Shown here one piece after another: positions 11,501 through 23,259 of a stretch of 64,000 nt of DNA. A program made the position numbers and the translations under genes. A model generated the notes under the pieces. That model did not search any database and was not told where the DNA came from. It saw only the letters and a list, made by a program, of their open reading frames with translations. How positions within the stretch are numbered: position 1 is the first letter of the stretch; every line of letters begins with the position of its first letter. This DNA comes from Mastigias papua (taxonomy: Eukaryota > Cnidaria > Scyphozoa > Rhizostomeae > Mastigiidae). Location of the stretch: NCBI GenBank assembly GCA_964019165.1, contig OZ025269.1, forward strand, positions 10,762,191 to 10,826,190, in the 5' to 3' direction.

Positions 11501-14500
11501 TATCACCACTGAGAGTATGCTGGTATCACTTCATAGTCTTTAACGATAATCGCCGAAGAAAATATGACATTTTCACTAAATATCATCATGTGGGGATCGC
11601 TCTAGACTTCTCACAATAGCAGGTTCGATTAACCTTAAATGTACGCTTTAATTCTCTTCCTGCGTGTCTGATGAAGCAACAGCTCATGGTATCGTGTTTC
11701 TACTTTTCAAGGATCGAGGAACTTGTTCTAATATTTTATCACGTGGAAAATTCTTCAAGCTGTCCTATTGGCGTTTTCTTCCTTGTCGAACCAGATTCTT
11801 AAATGGTTACAAATTGATGATCTGATAAAAGCTTGCTGCAAAATATATGCTGAGCAAAGCGTGTTTCAAGCGAATGCCTGTATGATGACCTGCTGCACTG
11901 ACTCATTCTCAGTTTTCACTATGGTTGTAAACATCTAGGTTTTTCATACATACTATTGAATGCCCCATGCTTTCTCTATATCTAGCTCAGGACACTGAAA
12001 AAAATAATATGCTCAACAATGCCAACTTAATCTGGTGCAATTACAGTGCCAAAATACTTCAGGAAGGGGCAATTGTCTCACCAGTATAGTAGATAAAAAT
12101 GGAAACAGTACTACAAAAAAGAACTATCGACCTACTAGTGTAACATCTGCTTTTTAAACAGTGCTTGAGCATCCTCCAAAGCAACAAATGACTCCATTTA
12201 TGGAATCAAAGCTATCTAATATTCCTTATGGATTTAGAGAGAGACATGGCAGACAACACGCTTTCCTTAGAGTCATTGAAATAATCTATAGGTATATCGA
12301 TTACTCTAGTGTATGTGGGATGGTACTTCTGGACATATCGAAGGGCTATACCTGCCTACCCCATGACCTGCTTCTAGCTATGATAGGGTGCTATGGATTC
12401 AATATAGACATCAAAAACTTACGAACAGTTACTTTATTGGAGTTAAACGTTGAAAATCAGGTGTACCACAGGGATGTGTCCTGGAACCCTCCATGTTTAG
12501 TTCGTTTACAAATGACATATAGCACTCTCAGGCATGCAATTCTGCAGATGACAACACTATCTATTCATTTGGACAAAATCTTGATTCCATCGTTTAAAGT
12601 ATTAACAGAAGCAACATTTAATCAATAAACATTCAACCGTGAGAGGCATTTTCAACAGAGAATTCTTCATTAGTGTTGAAGATTGAATACTCATTGAAAA
12701 GAATTGTCTGTATGAATAAGTCAACAGCAGCCAAGGAAATCTGCTGAAAGAAGTAAAAGCTAAGGGCATAATCAACAGCAGAAAAAGAAAAGTAAAGATG
12801 GCGTGAAGGAAACAATGGTGAATAATAATTTCTTGAGTAAAAACGTGCGTAGCATGTTATTCAGTAAGACTGAATTCAGAGATGCACGAAGTTGTACTGG
12901 CTGAAACAGGGAGAGCTACAGAAGGCCACCGAAGGCACCCTATTGGCAGCACAAGAACACGTACGTAGAGCGATGTCAATCAAACATCACATTGATAAGG
13001 AAAATATTTCTCCAATCTGTAGAATGTGGTGATAACGGGAAGAAACACTTGAAAATTTAGTTTTCGAATGCAAAATTCTAGCCCAGAGTCAATACAAGCA
13101 TTAGAAGCATGATCAAATAGTCACGGTAATGCACTGGCAGATATGTAAGAATTACAACATAGATCATAGCAAAAGGTGGTATGAGCACAGACCAGAGGTA
13201 GTTATAGAAAATAAGAAATTTGGAACAATGGAACATGAATATCCAAACTGACAAGGTTCGTGAACACTCAAGACCACACATAGTTATTTTGGATAAAGGA
13301 GCACGGATTTTAAAAATAATTGATGTTGTTTGTCCAATCGACACGATTGATTGAGAAGGAACATGGAAAGGTAGACTGTTGTCAAGATCTGAAGTGGGAA
13401 TCAGGAATGGCGCCAGGGAAGAAATCCTGGGGTTCAAATGCTGCCATAGTATCGACAGCAAGTGAAGCGAGAAATTTTTAATGGACCACGCCTTTCAGGT
13501 TAGCTTGAAGTGCGATGACTCAAAATCACAGAGATGGCAATGAAGTAAAGGAAAATGTAAGTATCAGCTCCAGCTGAAGGGAATACGTAATATGGCGTGC
13601 CTTGTAAATCAGCTCTGTCTAAAGGGCATCCCTAATCTAAAGGGTCATTAAATGAATAAAAATGAAATGAGAGAAATGAATGAAGCTCAAGCTATGAGAA
13701 AGCTGAAAGTACATATAAATCTTCAAAAAATTAAGTGCAGATGTGGTGCTCAGTAAAATTTTAGGAGAGCTATAGTCCTCTAAGCACCCTAGGTAGCGCC
13801 ATCCCTAGTGGGAGTGAAGAAAATATGGAATAGTAGAGAAGTAAATGTAACCCCAGTAATCGATGGAGCATTGTATCAAAGGGTTTTCATTCGGAGCTTG
13901 AACTCATAGGCCATAACATCTACTATAAAGCCGTACAAAAGGCTTCATGATTAGAAACTGCAAGAATTTTACGTTATATGCTGAATATCTATGGTTGCAG
14001 GCTGCAACCTTATGTTCAACACAAGCTCCAGTCAAATAACATCAAAAACTGTGCTAACTAATATACTAACGATAATAATAATTGTTTTAATACCTCATAA
14101 TAATAATATACGCTATAAGTATACAATCATACACCTCAATGGATTACGGTAGTGTATAACTGACAAGTCTGCAACGTAACTAGTGCAACAAAAAATAAAA
14201 TAAATAATAATAAACAATTCCTACAGAACAAAAAATAAATCAACCTCAAATAAAATAATACCAACAATAACAGTTAAACTAAGTTAGCAAATTCACAACC
14301 TAATAGTCTAACAAACTGGGGTTCGTCCAGATTTCGTCTCTTCTACAAAAAATATAATAACCACAATATACTGCAATGTTAATTATTTACAATACATATT
14401 TTCAATAATTGGTACATAATTTATCACTACATAGGAATGCGTGTACGCTCTAAGCTACATTGAGCTTCCAGAATTGAAAATAAGGTCCCAATTTGTGTCC

Positions 14501-17500
14501 ACATGGACAAGGGAGGGAGCTGTTAAGCAAAATGCCGACAGGCATGAACAAGGGGGGATAGAAAATTAGCAACAGCTGCGGAGACATTTTTACAGATGAC
14601 CACAGACATAAAAGTATAAGATGTAAGAGAACAACTTACATCACAAAACTCTTGAAATGATATTTTGCCATCTCCATCCTTGTCAAACTGCAAAATAGTT
14701 TTATCAACAATCTGCTGTAGTTGAACTTCTTTTAAATTATTACCAACCATCATTTTCAGTACTTGAAAAAGTTCCCCATTGGAAATGAATCCATCTTGGT
14801 CAATATCGTAGATTTGAAATGCAACTGAAACGGTTGTGAATGACTTTAATTTCTCGAACTACCAAAAAAATAATGCCAGAGCAGTAAGGAAGATAGGACT
14901 AAATTAATACTATAATGAAGGATCCAACCTTTGGAATCAGTCATTTTCGACTTGTCTCACTTTTTACCTTCTCTTTTAATATAAGTCTATTCTAGAAAAT
15001 AGGTGACATTGACTATGTCCACTCAAGGTATATGTATCTCGCAATAGTATACCGTAAAAGCCCGCGTATTAGCCCCCCATTGCATATAGGTCCCACCCCT
15101 ACTTTAAGGCACCGAAAATTGGAAAAAAAATGTTGAAGTTTTTCAATTCTATCAAGTTCTACGTCATTTGAACTGATCCTATGAAGCTGTTGAATGGAAA
15201 GAAAGACTAGGTTACGAAAAAAGTGTACTGAAATTCTCTAATGAAAAACGGATATTTTGGAAAACGCTGCCTAGAGGGTATTGTTTAAAAAATATTCCAA
15301 CTGTATTGACGAAATTTGTCTTGCTTCAATCCAAATTTCATGATAGAAAACAGATAACTTGCATTGAAAAAGAAAACATGTTTTTGGCTGACACCCCTCA
15401 GAGTGCCTTTGATATATACCAATATATACTTCTTTGACTTAGTATTTTAGTTGACCCCTCACAACAGTGATCCAAAACATGCAGTTTGGTCAACCCCAGT
15501 ACGAGTTCATCCCAGAAATCATGGACTCAAGTTTGAAATTTAGTGGTACCTTATCAGGCCATCAAGGGGAATGAAGTAAAACTAAAATGTACATGAAACA
15601 AAGTGCTGAAGGGTTTACAATAATTTTGATAGCTGAAAGAAAAATTGGCTAGGACAATACAGTTGAACATATATTTCTAGGAATGATATAAAGCATATGA
15701 ATAAATAAGTCCCAAACAGACAAACCGCAGAATAAGTTTGGCATTTCATATAGCAAATGAAGAAGAAAATCTGATATACAGTTGCCAGCAAGATGTGAGG
15801 ACAATCACTCTCATTGTGGACATGAAACTAATGTCAAGACCACTTCCCAAAGATTGTGAAAAAATTTGCTGGTACTAAGTCTCCTTCCAACTACTTTTAT
15901 GTAGCATATTCAACAGTTTCTCCTTTTCAATCCTTGTCTTTTCAAATAGTAAAATGGAACAAGACACAATGATTACTTACATCTAAGTTTTGAATTTTTA
16001 TCACCTTTAACACTGAACTGTGAAATTCCTTCAATAAATTCTGGAAAAACAGAATTGTTGTTAGGAAAACTTCAAAGCATATGTATCCCAAAATTTTAAC
16101 TAAGTTGCTTTGGAAAAAATCACCACTGTCAACAATATTGGGACTCATACCAATTTAGAGCATTCCTAAGTAGGAAAAGAGCACAAATTTGCATCTCCTT
16201 TATAAAAATATCATTTGAAAATATGCTAATTCAAAATTGAACGTCCAATCTTGTTATAATCTACCTTTATTTAGTCAGACTCTATAGTTTGACATGAAGG
16301 ATGTAAGTAACATAACAAGCACTAAAAAGACACTACTTGGAATGACTGTCTATACGTAATAACTTAGAAAGGGAACACTAAAAAACAATGAAAAAACCAA
16401 TATAAACTTGGAACAAAACAGAAGACAAACTAAGCAAGATGAACTGTGGCATTGTATTCTCACCATCAAACATGGCACAGACAAAAATTCTAAACTTTTA
16501 TATCTGCATCATAATGTGAAAAACTGTTCTACCTAATTTGAACTTAAGAGAAGCTACCATCCAAATCAACATCAAGATCATTGGCAATCAAAATTTAGAT
16601 ACCACCCCTTACAAGGCATCTCCAATTTATATCTCCAAGAAAAAATGTGCAATGAGTGGTGGGTACAGTTCTTCTGCATTTGGCAGACTATAAAAATGCC
16701 ATCACTATTTTACAATGCCTTATGGCAATAGTCCAGTAATTGAGATGGCATGGGACAGAATCATAACATTCCCATGCAATAATTTAAGAAATTGCACAAG
16801 AAAGTATCCTTTTTCACTCTAAAACTAAATATTTGGTTCCCCTCCTGGTTAAATTTTTCTTAATAACACAATCAAATAACTGCATGTGCATGATAACTTT
16901 AAAAAGTCCAACAGAAATGTAAGATAATGTTTCACAGTTCTTAACGTGGGAAAAATTTTCTGAACATCCACATCAGCAAAACACATTCAAAATAGGATAG
17001 GGTGAACTATCTGAAAAAGTTAAAGTTAAAGATAGGAGATGCTGAACTATCCACAAAAGCCAGAGTTCAAACATTCGCCAGCGGAAGCCACTCATCATAA
17101 ATCAAGCAGAAGGTCTGGTTTTGCAATAAAAGTTCAGAATTCAACATGTTTCATCCAAAATAAAATGTGTGCTGGGCTATGACTCATGAAAAGAAAATGT
17201 AAGAAGTCAACATTGAAACCTCAAGTGCCTATGCTTTTCCTGAAAACTACAGTTTGTACATCATACACCACTCTGCATTCAAGAGGTCTTATGGTGTGTA
17301 ACAAGAATTTACTTGTAGCAAGTAGAAAGAATTAAGCAGAAAGGAGGCAAATATTTACTTTTAAGATGGAAGCAAATATTGTTCCAAGTGTGATATATTA
17401 TGAAGTGAGAATGTCATAATTCTTTTGCAGACAATGCCCATCAAATGGCATGTGCAATCATGTTTGCATGTGATCACACATGATGCTTCATGGAGAAGTT

Positions 17501-18444
17501 CACTATTACAACTCTATTTAATAGGTTCATATAAATCTATGCACATCAGAATCACAAAGTGGGAAAATTACTTGGCACTAAATGAGAATCACATCTGGAT
17601 TAAGTTCTAGATATGACTTGGGTGGCAGTAAAGTATACAATTATGAATGAGGTAAATGGCAGTGTGATGATACTGTTGATATTCAAAACAAATTCCTTTG
17701 GTCTAATTCACATAGTTTTCTGTCCTAATCCAATAAATGCCAATTCCCCTCTCTATTTAATGTAAAACAACCAAATCATGGCCAAATATAGTGCACCTGC
17801 TCTATCTCTTTTATAAAAGGGCTCTGCATCATTTATGTCATAATATCTCTTACAAACAAACCTTTGAAATCAATTTCTTTATTTCCATCTGTATCAAATA
17901 TCTCTATTACTCTTTGAACAAGAGGATTCTGTTGTAATTCTGGAAGTGACATGAACTCTTCCACTGATAATGTACCAGAACCATCTAAATCAAGCTTTCT
18001 AAATCTTTTTCCTAGTCTTCTTATTTCATCAGCATCAACTATGGAAACAACCAACGTGATCATTTGCATTTATCAGCTATCCTATATAAGAAACACATCA
18101 CTTGACCAATTTATTGCAGTACAACAATAGCTCATTTGTAAGTGTACTGTTCTTTTCAGAATGTATACATTTTAGGCCTCTAACTACTCTCATTAGACAG
18201 TAAATAATATACACAGACAAAGATGGACATGGATATATGCAGACTGATAAAAACAGAGATAGACAGAGGCAGAGAGAAAAATACTGCTAAGAAAATTTAA
18301 TGACACACATATCTACAGCATGCTATACATGTAATAAGCAGGAATAATAGGAATTACTAGCGTTAGAGGACCTAATAACCTAATAATAAACAAACTGAAC
18401 TTACAATGTGTCACCATATCAGCAGGAAGTGAATAATCATTACC
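8513..18444 (-). CDS. PPP3R1: Calcineurin subunit B (protein phosphatase 3 regulatory subunit)
   Basis: This is the Ca2+-binding regulatory subunit of the Ser/Thr phosphatase calcineurin; it binds the catalytic A subunit and confers Ca2+ control in the cytosol. Exons (minus strand): 18405-18444, 17862-18038, 15981-16040, 14640-14824, 8513-8560. All have AG/GT borders and matching phases. With an ATG-only exon 1 they give 513 nt, 170 aa plus stop, equal to human. The start MGN is a myristoylation signal. EF-hand loops lie at residues 31-42 ([12 protein letters not shown]), 63-74 ([12 protein letters not shown]), 100-111 ([12 protein letters not shown]) and 141-152 ([12 protein letters not shown]). 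Family blocks [16 protein letters not shown] and [15 protein letters not shown] are intact and the protein ends DKKMVVDV. Loop 2 has Lys where Gly is usual. Exon 1 is not certain. Confidence 0.93.
8561..10050. other. Calcineurin B intron 5, left part
   Basis: No exon or recognisable element was seen between the last exon and the LINE fragment at 10.06 kb. Two minus-strand frames of 89 and 144 codons at 9.3-9.9 kb have no familiar motif and are probably chance. Confidence 0.4.
10060..10390 (-). mobile_element. Decayed jockey-type reverse transcriptase fragment
   Basis: Minus-strand translation gives [16 protein letters not shown] and a damaged GVPQG box (CFGVP then stop, [14 protein letters not shown]), followed by a fragment ending in [11 protein letters not shown]. 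Motif order fits RT domains 3-5. There are stops within the catalytic region, so it is dead. It sits in calcineurin B intron 5. Confidence 0.45.
10400..12150. other. Calcineurin B intron 5, middle part
   Basis: AT-rich intronic sequence with no supported feature. Minus-strand frames at 10.9-11.4 kb overlap each other in different frames and carry no domain. Confidence 0.4.
12155..12640 (+). mobile_element. LINE reverse transcriptase fragment
   Basis: The frame contains [20 protein letters not shown], then [25 protein letters not shown], which is RT box A (LDxSKAYDxLxHxLLL). Box B is damaged ([11 protein letters not shown]). An [17 protein letters not shown] stretch in another frame is the FADD catalytic box with Phe changed. 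It is a truncated jockey/CR1-like pseudogene inside calcineurin B intron 5. Confidence 0.6.
12860..13680 (+). mobile_element. LINE C-terminal fragment and 3' tail
   Basis: Broken frames read [34 protein letters not shown], then [20 protein letters not shown] (CxxC/HC-type knuckle remains), [20 protein letters not shown] and [20 protein letters not shown]. This is the C-terminal 'RPDIV' region of an R2/NeSL-like non-LTR protein, a different family from the RT fragment just upstream. An ATGAATAAAAATGAAATGA-type tail ends it at about 13.68 kb. Confidence 0.5.
14640..14824 (-). CDS. PPP3R1: Calcineurin B exon 5 (EF-hands 3 and 4)
   Basis: 185 nt from a GTTTCAG acceptor to GAT|GTAAGT. It encodes [19 protein letters not shown], the [20 protein letters not shown] helix region and the EF-4 loop [12 protein letters not shown], ending at EFCD in phase 0. 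Confidence 0.95.
15981..16040 (-). CDS. PPP3R1: Calcineurin B exon 4
   Basis: 60 nt between TTTTTCCAG and GTAAGT, encoding [20 protein letters not shown]. It is too short to show as an open frame but matches the [20 protein letters not shown] of vertebrate calcineurin B at 16 of 20 or more positions, and keeps phase on both sides. Confidence 0.93.
16050..17850. other. Calcineurin B intron 3
   Basis: About 1.8 kb of AT-rich intron between exons 3 and 4. No repeats of note, RNA genes or extra exons were recognised. Confidence 0.5.
17862..18038 (-). CDS. PPP3R1: Calcineurin B exon 3 (EF-hands 1 and 2)
   Basis: 177 nt from a CATAG acceptor to AAAG|GTTTGT. It encodes [17 protein letters not shown] through EF loop 2 ([11 protein letters not shown]). 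The start completes the Phe codon of exon 2 and the end leaves one G for Glu74. Confidence 0.95.
18405..18444 (-). CDS. PPP3R1: Calcineurin B exon 2 (residues 2-15)
   Basis: 40 nt between a TTTCAG acceptor and a GTAAGT donor. It encodes [13 protein letters not shown] plus the first base of a Phe codon, aligning with the N-terminal GNEASYPLEMCSH of vertebrate calcineurin B. It starts exactly at Gly2, so the initiator ATG must end the previous exon. Confidence 0.85.
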
Positions 18445-18535
18445 CTGAAACAGCAATATAAACATTTGGCTTTACCAAACAAAAAAAGTGTCTACTTCTC
18501 ACTATGATAACATAATCATCACTTGTAATTAGGGT

Positions 18536-18590
18536 ATCTAGTAATAGGTTTCATATAAACTGGTTTCTTATGAAAAATCATGCATGTTAA
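18536..18590 (+). repeat. Solo end of AAGAAAC-family MITE
   Basis: TAGTAATAGGTTTCATATAA and TGGTTTCTTATGAAAAAT closely match the right terminus of the element at 19272-19625 (TAGTATTAGGTTTCTTATAA and TGTTTCTTATATAAAAAT), in the same orientation. No partner end was placed with confidence. Confidence 0.4.
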
Positions 18591-19271
18591 AGTGCAAAAT
18601 ATGTAAAATGAAAACAACCAATTACAGACTGTCCAACCATTCCACTTTGAGTGGACAGTCCTGCTTTCTGAAGATTTGGCCCGTGTCCTGCACTACCCTT
18701 GTTCAGGCACAATTTGTCCCGGTTTGGGCACTGCTGGTGATTCATCCAGACTACTTTCATGAAAAGCCTATAGGTAAGGTCATCAAAATAAAATAAGATT
18801 GAGTTAGGTGACAAGCTGGATGCCCTAAGAACTGAGGCACTTGACTTTCAGATGGCCCCCTTCGCCAATTTCACTACTAGTATAGATATTGATGAGTTCT
18901 AGGCTTCAGTTCCATAGATTCGCATGGCTAATATGAACCAGTCTGTCTACAGTACACTTCTTGTACTAATACATGCACTTCTGGCATTGCCAGCCAGCAA
19001 TACTGAGAGTGAATGAGGTTTCTGTATGGTCCAGAAAATTGATTCGGAAGACATAGGTCATCTTGATTGCATCACTGTGGCAATCATGACCAGCATTGAA
19101 GCTGAACGCAAATGAAGACTGTTTCAGCTTTAAGCCAAAAAAGGCCTTGGTTGAAATAAACACATCAGCAGATGAGCATGGTTCATACAGTAATGATTGA
19201 ATCAATGAATCTTATGACATTGTAATGAATTTAACATTTTGTGAAAGTCACTACAATTACAATTTTAAATG

Positions 19272-19627
19272 TACATATTTTTTATAAGAAACCTGGTTCA
19301 ATAGTAGCAGAAGTTTCTTAATTTCTGGCTACATTTCAGTTCTAAAAGTTTCTCAAGTAAATCAAAAAGATTGCAGTGACAACGAATGCAAAAACATTTT
19401 CTTTTGTAGTGCATGTAAGGCTCATTGGCTGCTAAGCTCATAACACATACTGTAGTGGAAACTTTTAACTTAGTGTAGGAGAAAAGGGGCTTCTAAAACT
19501 GTGACATATGGCAAAGGCATTTATAAAGTTTCTTAACTCTTTCCTGGTAGTTCTAAATGCTTCTTAAATTTTAGATTGTCTAGTATTAGGTTTCTTATAA
19601 TCCTGTTTCTTATATAAAAATATGTAA
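19272..19627. mobile_element. MITE with AAGAAAC terminal repeats (about 355 bp)
   Basis: The left end TACATATTTTTTATAAGAAA and the right end read in reverse, TACATATTTTTATATAAGAA, form terminal inverted repeats. Subterminal GTTTCTTA/TAAGAAAC words recur inside. No coding frame is present. Confidence 0.55.
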
Positions 19628-20162
19628 TGAAATCTATTAAGGTTTGAAAAGGTGTCCTACTTTGACATGTTGAGTAGGTTGGACAGTTTGCAATTGATAG
19701 TTTGTTCATATATGGATCACAAGGATGTCATCCTATTATCTGCTATACATGGCCCAACTATGTCAATTTTACTTTGAAAAGACAGAACTGAAATGAGTGC
19801 TGTTGCCACTGGCACTGTTACTCCTTAATAGCATTTTTGAGCAAAGGGAACCCCATAGCACACCATGACATACCTCACAATACCTCAGGGTGCTAAATAC
19901 CATACTTATAATACTTTCTTCCAAGAAATGTCTGTGACATCATATCAGTTTCAGAAGTGGCATGATAAACCTTCTTACTTCAAAAGATTCATAGCATTTG
20001 TGGCTCTGTATATATAGATTTCTACTTACAGACAAAGGGGATCAAGAAATGATGCAAAAGAGGAAAAACATACAATAGAAGTAAGATTTATCAAAAAAAC
20101 ATGTTTTATAGAAAAAGAAACTAGTTTAGGTTTCAAATGTAAAACACTTCTTCATCATCGGG

Positions 20163-20291
20163 CTAGTCAAAGGGATCAAAATCATCATCATAACTATCAC
20201 TTGAATCATTATAAGAATCGTCCTCAAAATCTTTGCCATCGGCATCAATTGCAAAAATGCCCGTGCTGCCCATAGAATCATCATCAGTATC
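20163..20291 (-). CDS. Acidic C-terminal exon of an unidentified gene
   Basis: After a TTAACAG acceptor the frame reads GSTGIFAIDADGKDFEDDSY and ends SDSYDDDFDPFD with TAG: 42 residues, about 40% Asp/Glu. Codon use and the sharp acceptor favour a real terminal exon. It is taken as the last exon of the minus-strand gene with exons at 26.5, 22.5 and 22.0 kb, but the link to the 22.0-kb exon is not proven, as one or more exons may lie between. It lies only 1.7 kb upstream of calcineurin B exon 2. Confidence 0.45.
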   Translation of the reverse strand, partial: DTDDDSMGSTGIFAIDADGKDFEDDSYNDSSDSYDDDFDPFD

Positions 20292-20579
20292 CTGTTAACA
20301 TGTCATTGCTAGATTGATTGACAATAAAACAATGTTGCGAAGTGGTTCTAATTCAAACGCTAAACACTGCACTCAAAAGTTGGAAGTAAGTGATGATAAT
20401 TGTGGTCAGCATTTATCATGTAACTTACGGGGAAAAGATAAAAGCCAAAAATCTTTTAAAATGGAAAAATTGGAATTGGGGCTTCAATGAGCTCTCAATA
20501 AATCTGTTCTCGCATGCGCAATTTGATTTGCTCATGTTTGGGCACATGCGCGTGCGATCACGCGTGCTAAATGACAAGG

Positions 20580-20583
<4 letters not shown>

Positions 20584-20618
<35 letters not shown>
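20584..20618. repeat. (TA)n microsatellite
   Basis: About 17 TA units ending in CACACAC. Confidence 0.95.
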
Positions 20619-20625
<7 letters not shown>

Positions 20626-20700
20626 TCAAATAGCTCCAATCATAAAGAAATTTTTAAAGACATAAATAGACCCTCAAGAAAAAATTCCAACTTTTAAAAC

Positions 20701-20866
<166 letters not shown>

Positions 20867-20889
20867 ATACAAATTTGCGACTAAAGTCA

Positions 20890-21450
20890 GCCAACTCAAG
20901 AAAATGAGTCTGTTACCTGTTAACGTTAAAGGAGAAGTCTATTTCAAGACTATTATTGCTGCTGTTACATATGCAATAACAGTTTGGAGTGCATGCCCTC
21001 TAGCACTCTTTCATGACTTAGAAAACATTAATGTGATAGCTGCCCAAAGTATTCATGGAATACCATGCTATGCAGATAAAATGGAATCAATGGATAATCT
21101 TCATCAAATATACAAAAATAAGATCCTATCAGTCATGTATAAGTTGCAACATAAGGTGATCACTGATGCTACCCATAATCTGTTCAAAGAAAGACTGTTC
21201 CAGTCACAGGATAGACCTGTGCTCCTCTAAGCTACCCTGGGTCCTCAAGGAAGATGGCTATATATCAATAATATATAGAGGAACAATTCTATGGAACACT
21301 CTAAGTATGGAAACAAGGACTGCAGCTAGCCTACAACCATTTAAGAATAAGGTACAGAATTGTAAGAAGTTAGTGAAATCATTAAGCTTTGGGAAAGAAG
21401 GATACTTAATCAAGAATCAAAAGAAAGGAATTTCATTGCTTTTATGAAAC
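20890..21450 (+). mobile_element. LINE ORF2 C-terminal fragment (one frameshift)
   Basis: The frame reads [30 protein letters not shown], then IYKNKILSVMYKLQHKVI. After a shift near 21.2 kb it continues YRGTILWNTLSMETRTAASL, with the jockey 'GPxxWN.LP...R' ending. It abuts the TA array on its 5' side, so it is 5' truncated there. It sits in an intron of the unidentified minus-strand gene. Confidence 0.6.
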
Positions 21451-21915
21451 AAACTTGTCAAAAACAAGACTATAAGATTTTATTTTAACTACTTAAATAG
21501 CATCTAAATCTTTTACGTTTTTTTAATAAGTACTTTATAATCCTAATTTTGAAATTTTCCAGCCCTCTGCAAATTTTCCAATGCCACTTTTACATCTAAG
21601 GATTATAAATGAAATTGTTTTCCTTCCCTGTGTGATTAAACACTGGAGATAAACTGCAGTTGGTTGATAAACAAATCCTCACTCATTTGTTCCTTCCCCT
21701 AAAGAGTACCCCGGATACATTATACTATGAATTATGTTCTTATAAGAGCCAAGAGTAGTAGCAGGTCCACATCAGCAATAGCTGGCACATAGTAGCTTAC
21801 CCTGCTTTATCAAGTAAATCATGCATGTATGTTTGTAAGCATGTATAAAAGTGCATATGTTAATGGTAACTGCCACATGTAACAGCAAAATGAAAGTCTA
21901 AATGAGCAGCTAAAC

Positions 21916-22005
21916 TCTCTAGCAATGAGTTCACGAGCTTTATCAACTTCCAGATCTATATCAATAGTACAGATCACTACTTGATTTCTGTTCTGTGCAT
22001 GAAAC
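21916..22005 (-). CDS. Internal exon of the unidentified minus-strand gene
   Basis: After acceptor GGTAG the frame reads FHAQNRNQVVICTIDIDLE and VDKARELIARE. The single base before the first full codon completes the Arg codon split by the exon at 22508-22565. The 3' border is uncertain: GA|GTTTAG at 21916 is one option, and the frame stays open to about 21815. No family is recognised. Confidence 0.42.
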
Positions 22006-22507
22006 CTACCTACAAATATTCACATACACATAAATATATCCATATAGACTTCTTAGCAGCTCTAAACCTATGGGCAGCTACATAGAAGTTCATAGTACAG
22101 AGCTTAGATCTATCACAAATAGATGCAGGTGTTTAATTGAAAATCAATTCGACTTTCAGCTTTTTCAGCTTTGGGAACCAATAGATAATTTAGAAAGGAA
22201 CAGATAAAGGAAGCCTAGGTCTTTAAACACTGAGTAGATATATTATTTACACTTGGAGGTGATACAAAAAATGGTGCAAAGGTCTACGCACACTTGCTGA
22301 ATTAGTCTGCAAAACCTATACGCAGCTCTACCGATAGTATCAGGCTTACCGACGTGTCACAACAAAGGAGAGCTGCATTAGGGACGATGGGTGTAGCCCC
22401 ATCATAGAAAAGTATAAGAAGAAAACTAACTGGTGAATATGTAGTTTCACTGAGAGAAAGGTGGCTTGGTGGCGGAAGCATAATGGGTATAAAACGGCCG
22501 AGATCAC

Positions 22508-22565
22508 CTTCCTTGGTTAGGCCTATAAATAATCTTAGGTGCAACTTCGTTCGATCTCTGAGAAT
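22508..22565 (-). CDS. Internal exon of the unidentified minus-strand gene
   Basis: 58 nt between TTTCCAG and GGAAG|GTGATC, encoding SQRSNEVAPKIIYRPNQG. It needs one base from the previous exon, supplied as G by the exon at 26485-26598, and hands two bases to the exon at 22005. The continuous 106-codon frame that overlaps it is a different frame and unlikely to be used. Confidence 0.42.
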
Positions 22566-22619
22566 CTGGAAATGACTAAATGAAAGGAAAATGAACAAGG
22601 AAGATATCAATCCACTAAC

Positions 22620-22622
22620 CAT
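22620..22622 (-). CDS. PPP3R1: Candidate calcineurin B initiator exon (ATG only)
   Basis: Exon 2 begins at Gly2 in phase 0, so exon 1 must end in ATG followed by a donor. Here ATG is followed directly by GTTAGT, a fair donor, with upstream sequence free to be 5' UTR. However, it lies 55 bp upstream of an exon of another same-strand gene. Weaker alternatives are ATG|GTGTGC at 19862-19864 region and ATG|GTTGGA near 18638-18640. Confidence 0.3.
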
Positions 22623-22859
22623 GATGAAGCCTTGAAAACTATAACTGTCTATTTAAGCGGTAGTTGATTTCTTCTGATGCCTCACTTCAACAGCGTTCGT
22701 CAGCGCCCTTTTGTTGCCCTACAAAGTAGTAAATAATTCATTGTTCTGTGTCATTCTTCCCAAGGATTTCAAAGACACACTGTACTATTCTCACAATTAT
22801 CCCAAGTTTCATCCCTGTACGCTTTTTACTTAACAGCCCCCCTCCCCTGTCCCTGCGGA

Positions 22860-23035
22860 CGCAACTTGTGATTTCATTACATCATTAAATGCTGTCAACT
22901 CTTTCAGGAATAATGCGGCAACGCTCTTCAACAAACTACCCACAAAAATCAGAAAAGTTGAAAGCACAAAAGACTTTTCGACACAAGCCTATAATAACTT
23001 GTGCATAAACCCAAAACGACGACTTTTAGTAACGA
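22860..23035 (+). mobile_element. LINE 3' terminal coding remnant
   Basis: FRNNAATLFNKLPTKIRKVE followed by a short tail matches the 'LWNKLP..IR' ending of jockey-like ORF2 proteins. About 55 codons are left. Confidence 0.4.
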
Positions 23036-23259
23036 CTTAGACTAATCGACTTACAAATTTTAAAATTAGCTTGGCATTGTAAACAAATTAAAATAGTTTA
23101 AACTGGTCTGTCAGGATTCCTTTAATATTATTATCATTAGTATACTAGTCAACGCAACCTTTGACGGTAATTGACTGAGATCGTTCTAATTGTTCCAATG
23201 ATTACAAAAATTGCTTTTAACCCATATACAGTTCTATATTCTATTCAACTCTCACCAGG

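Noticed and set aside
22302..22622. 106-codon minus-strand frame starting at 22622
   Set aside because: It reads through good splice borders in a frame with poor composition; the exon in another frame (22508-22565) is better supported.
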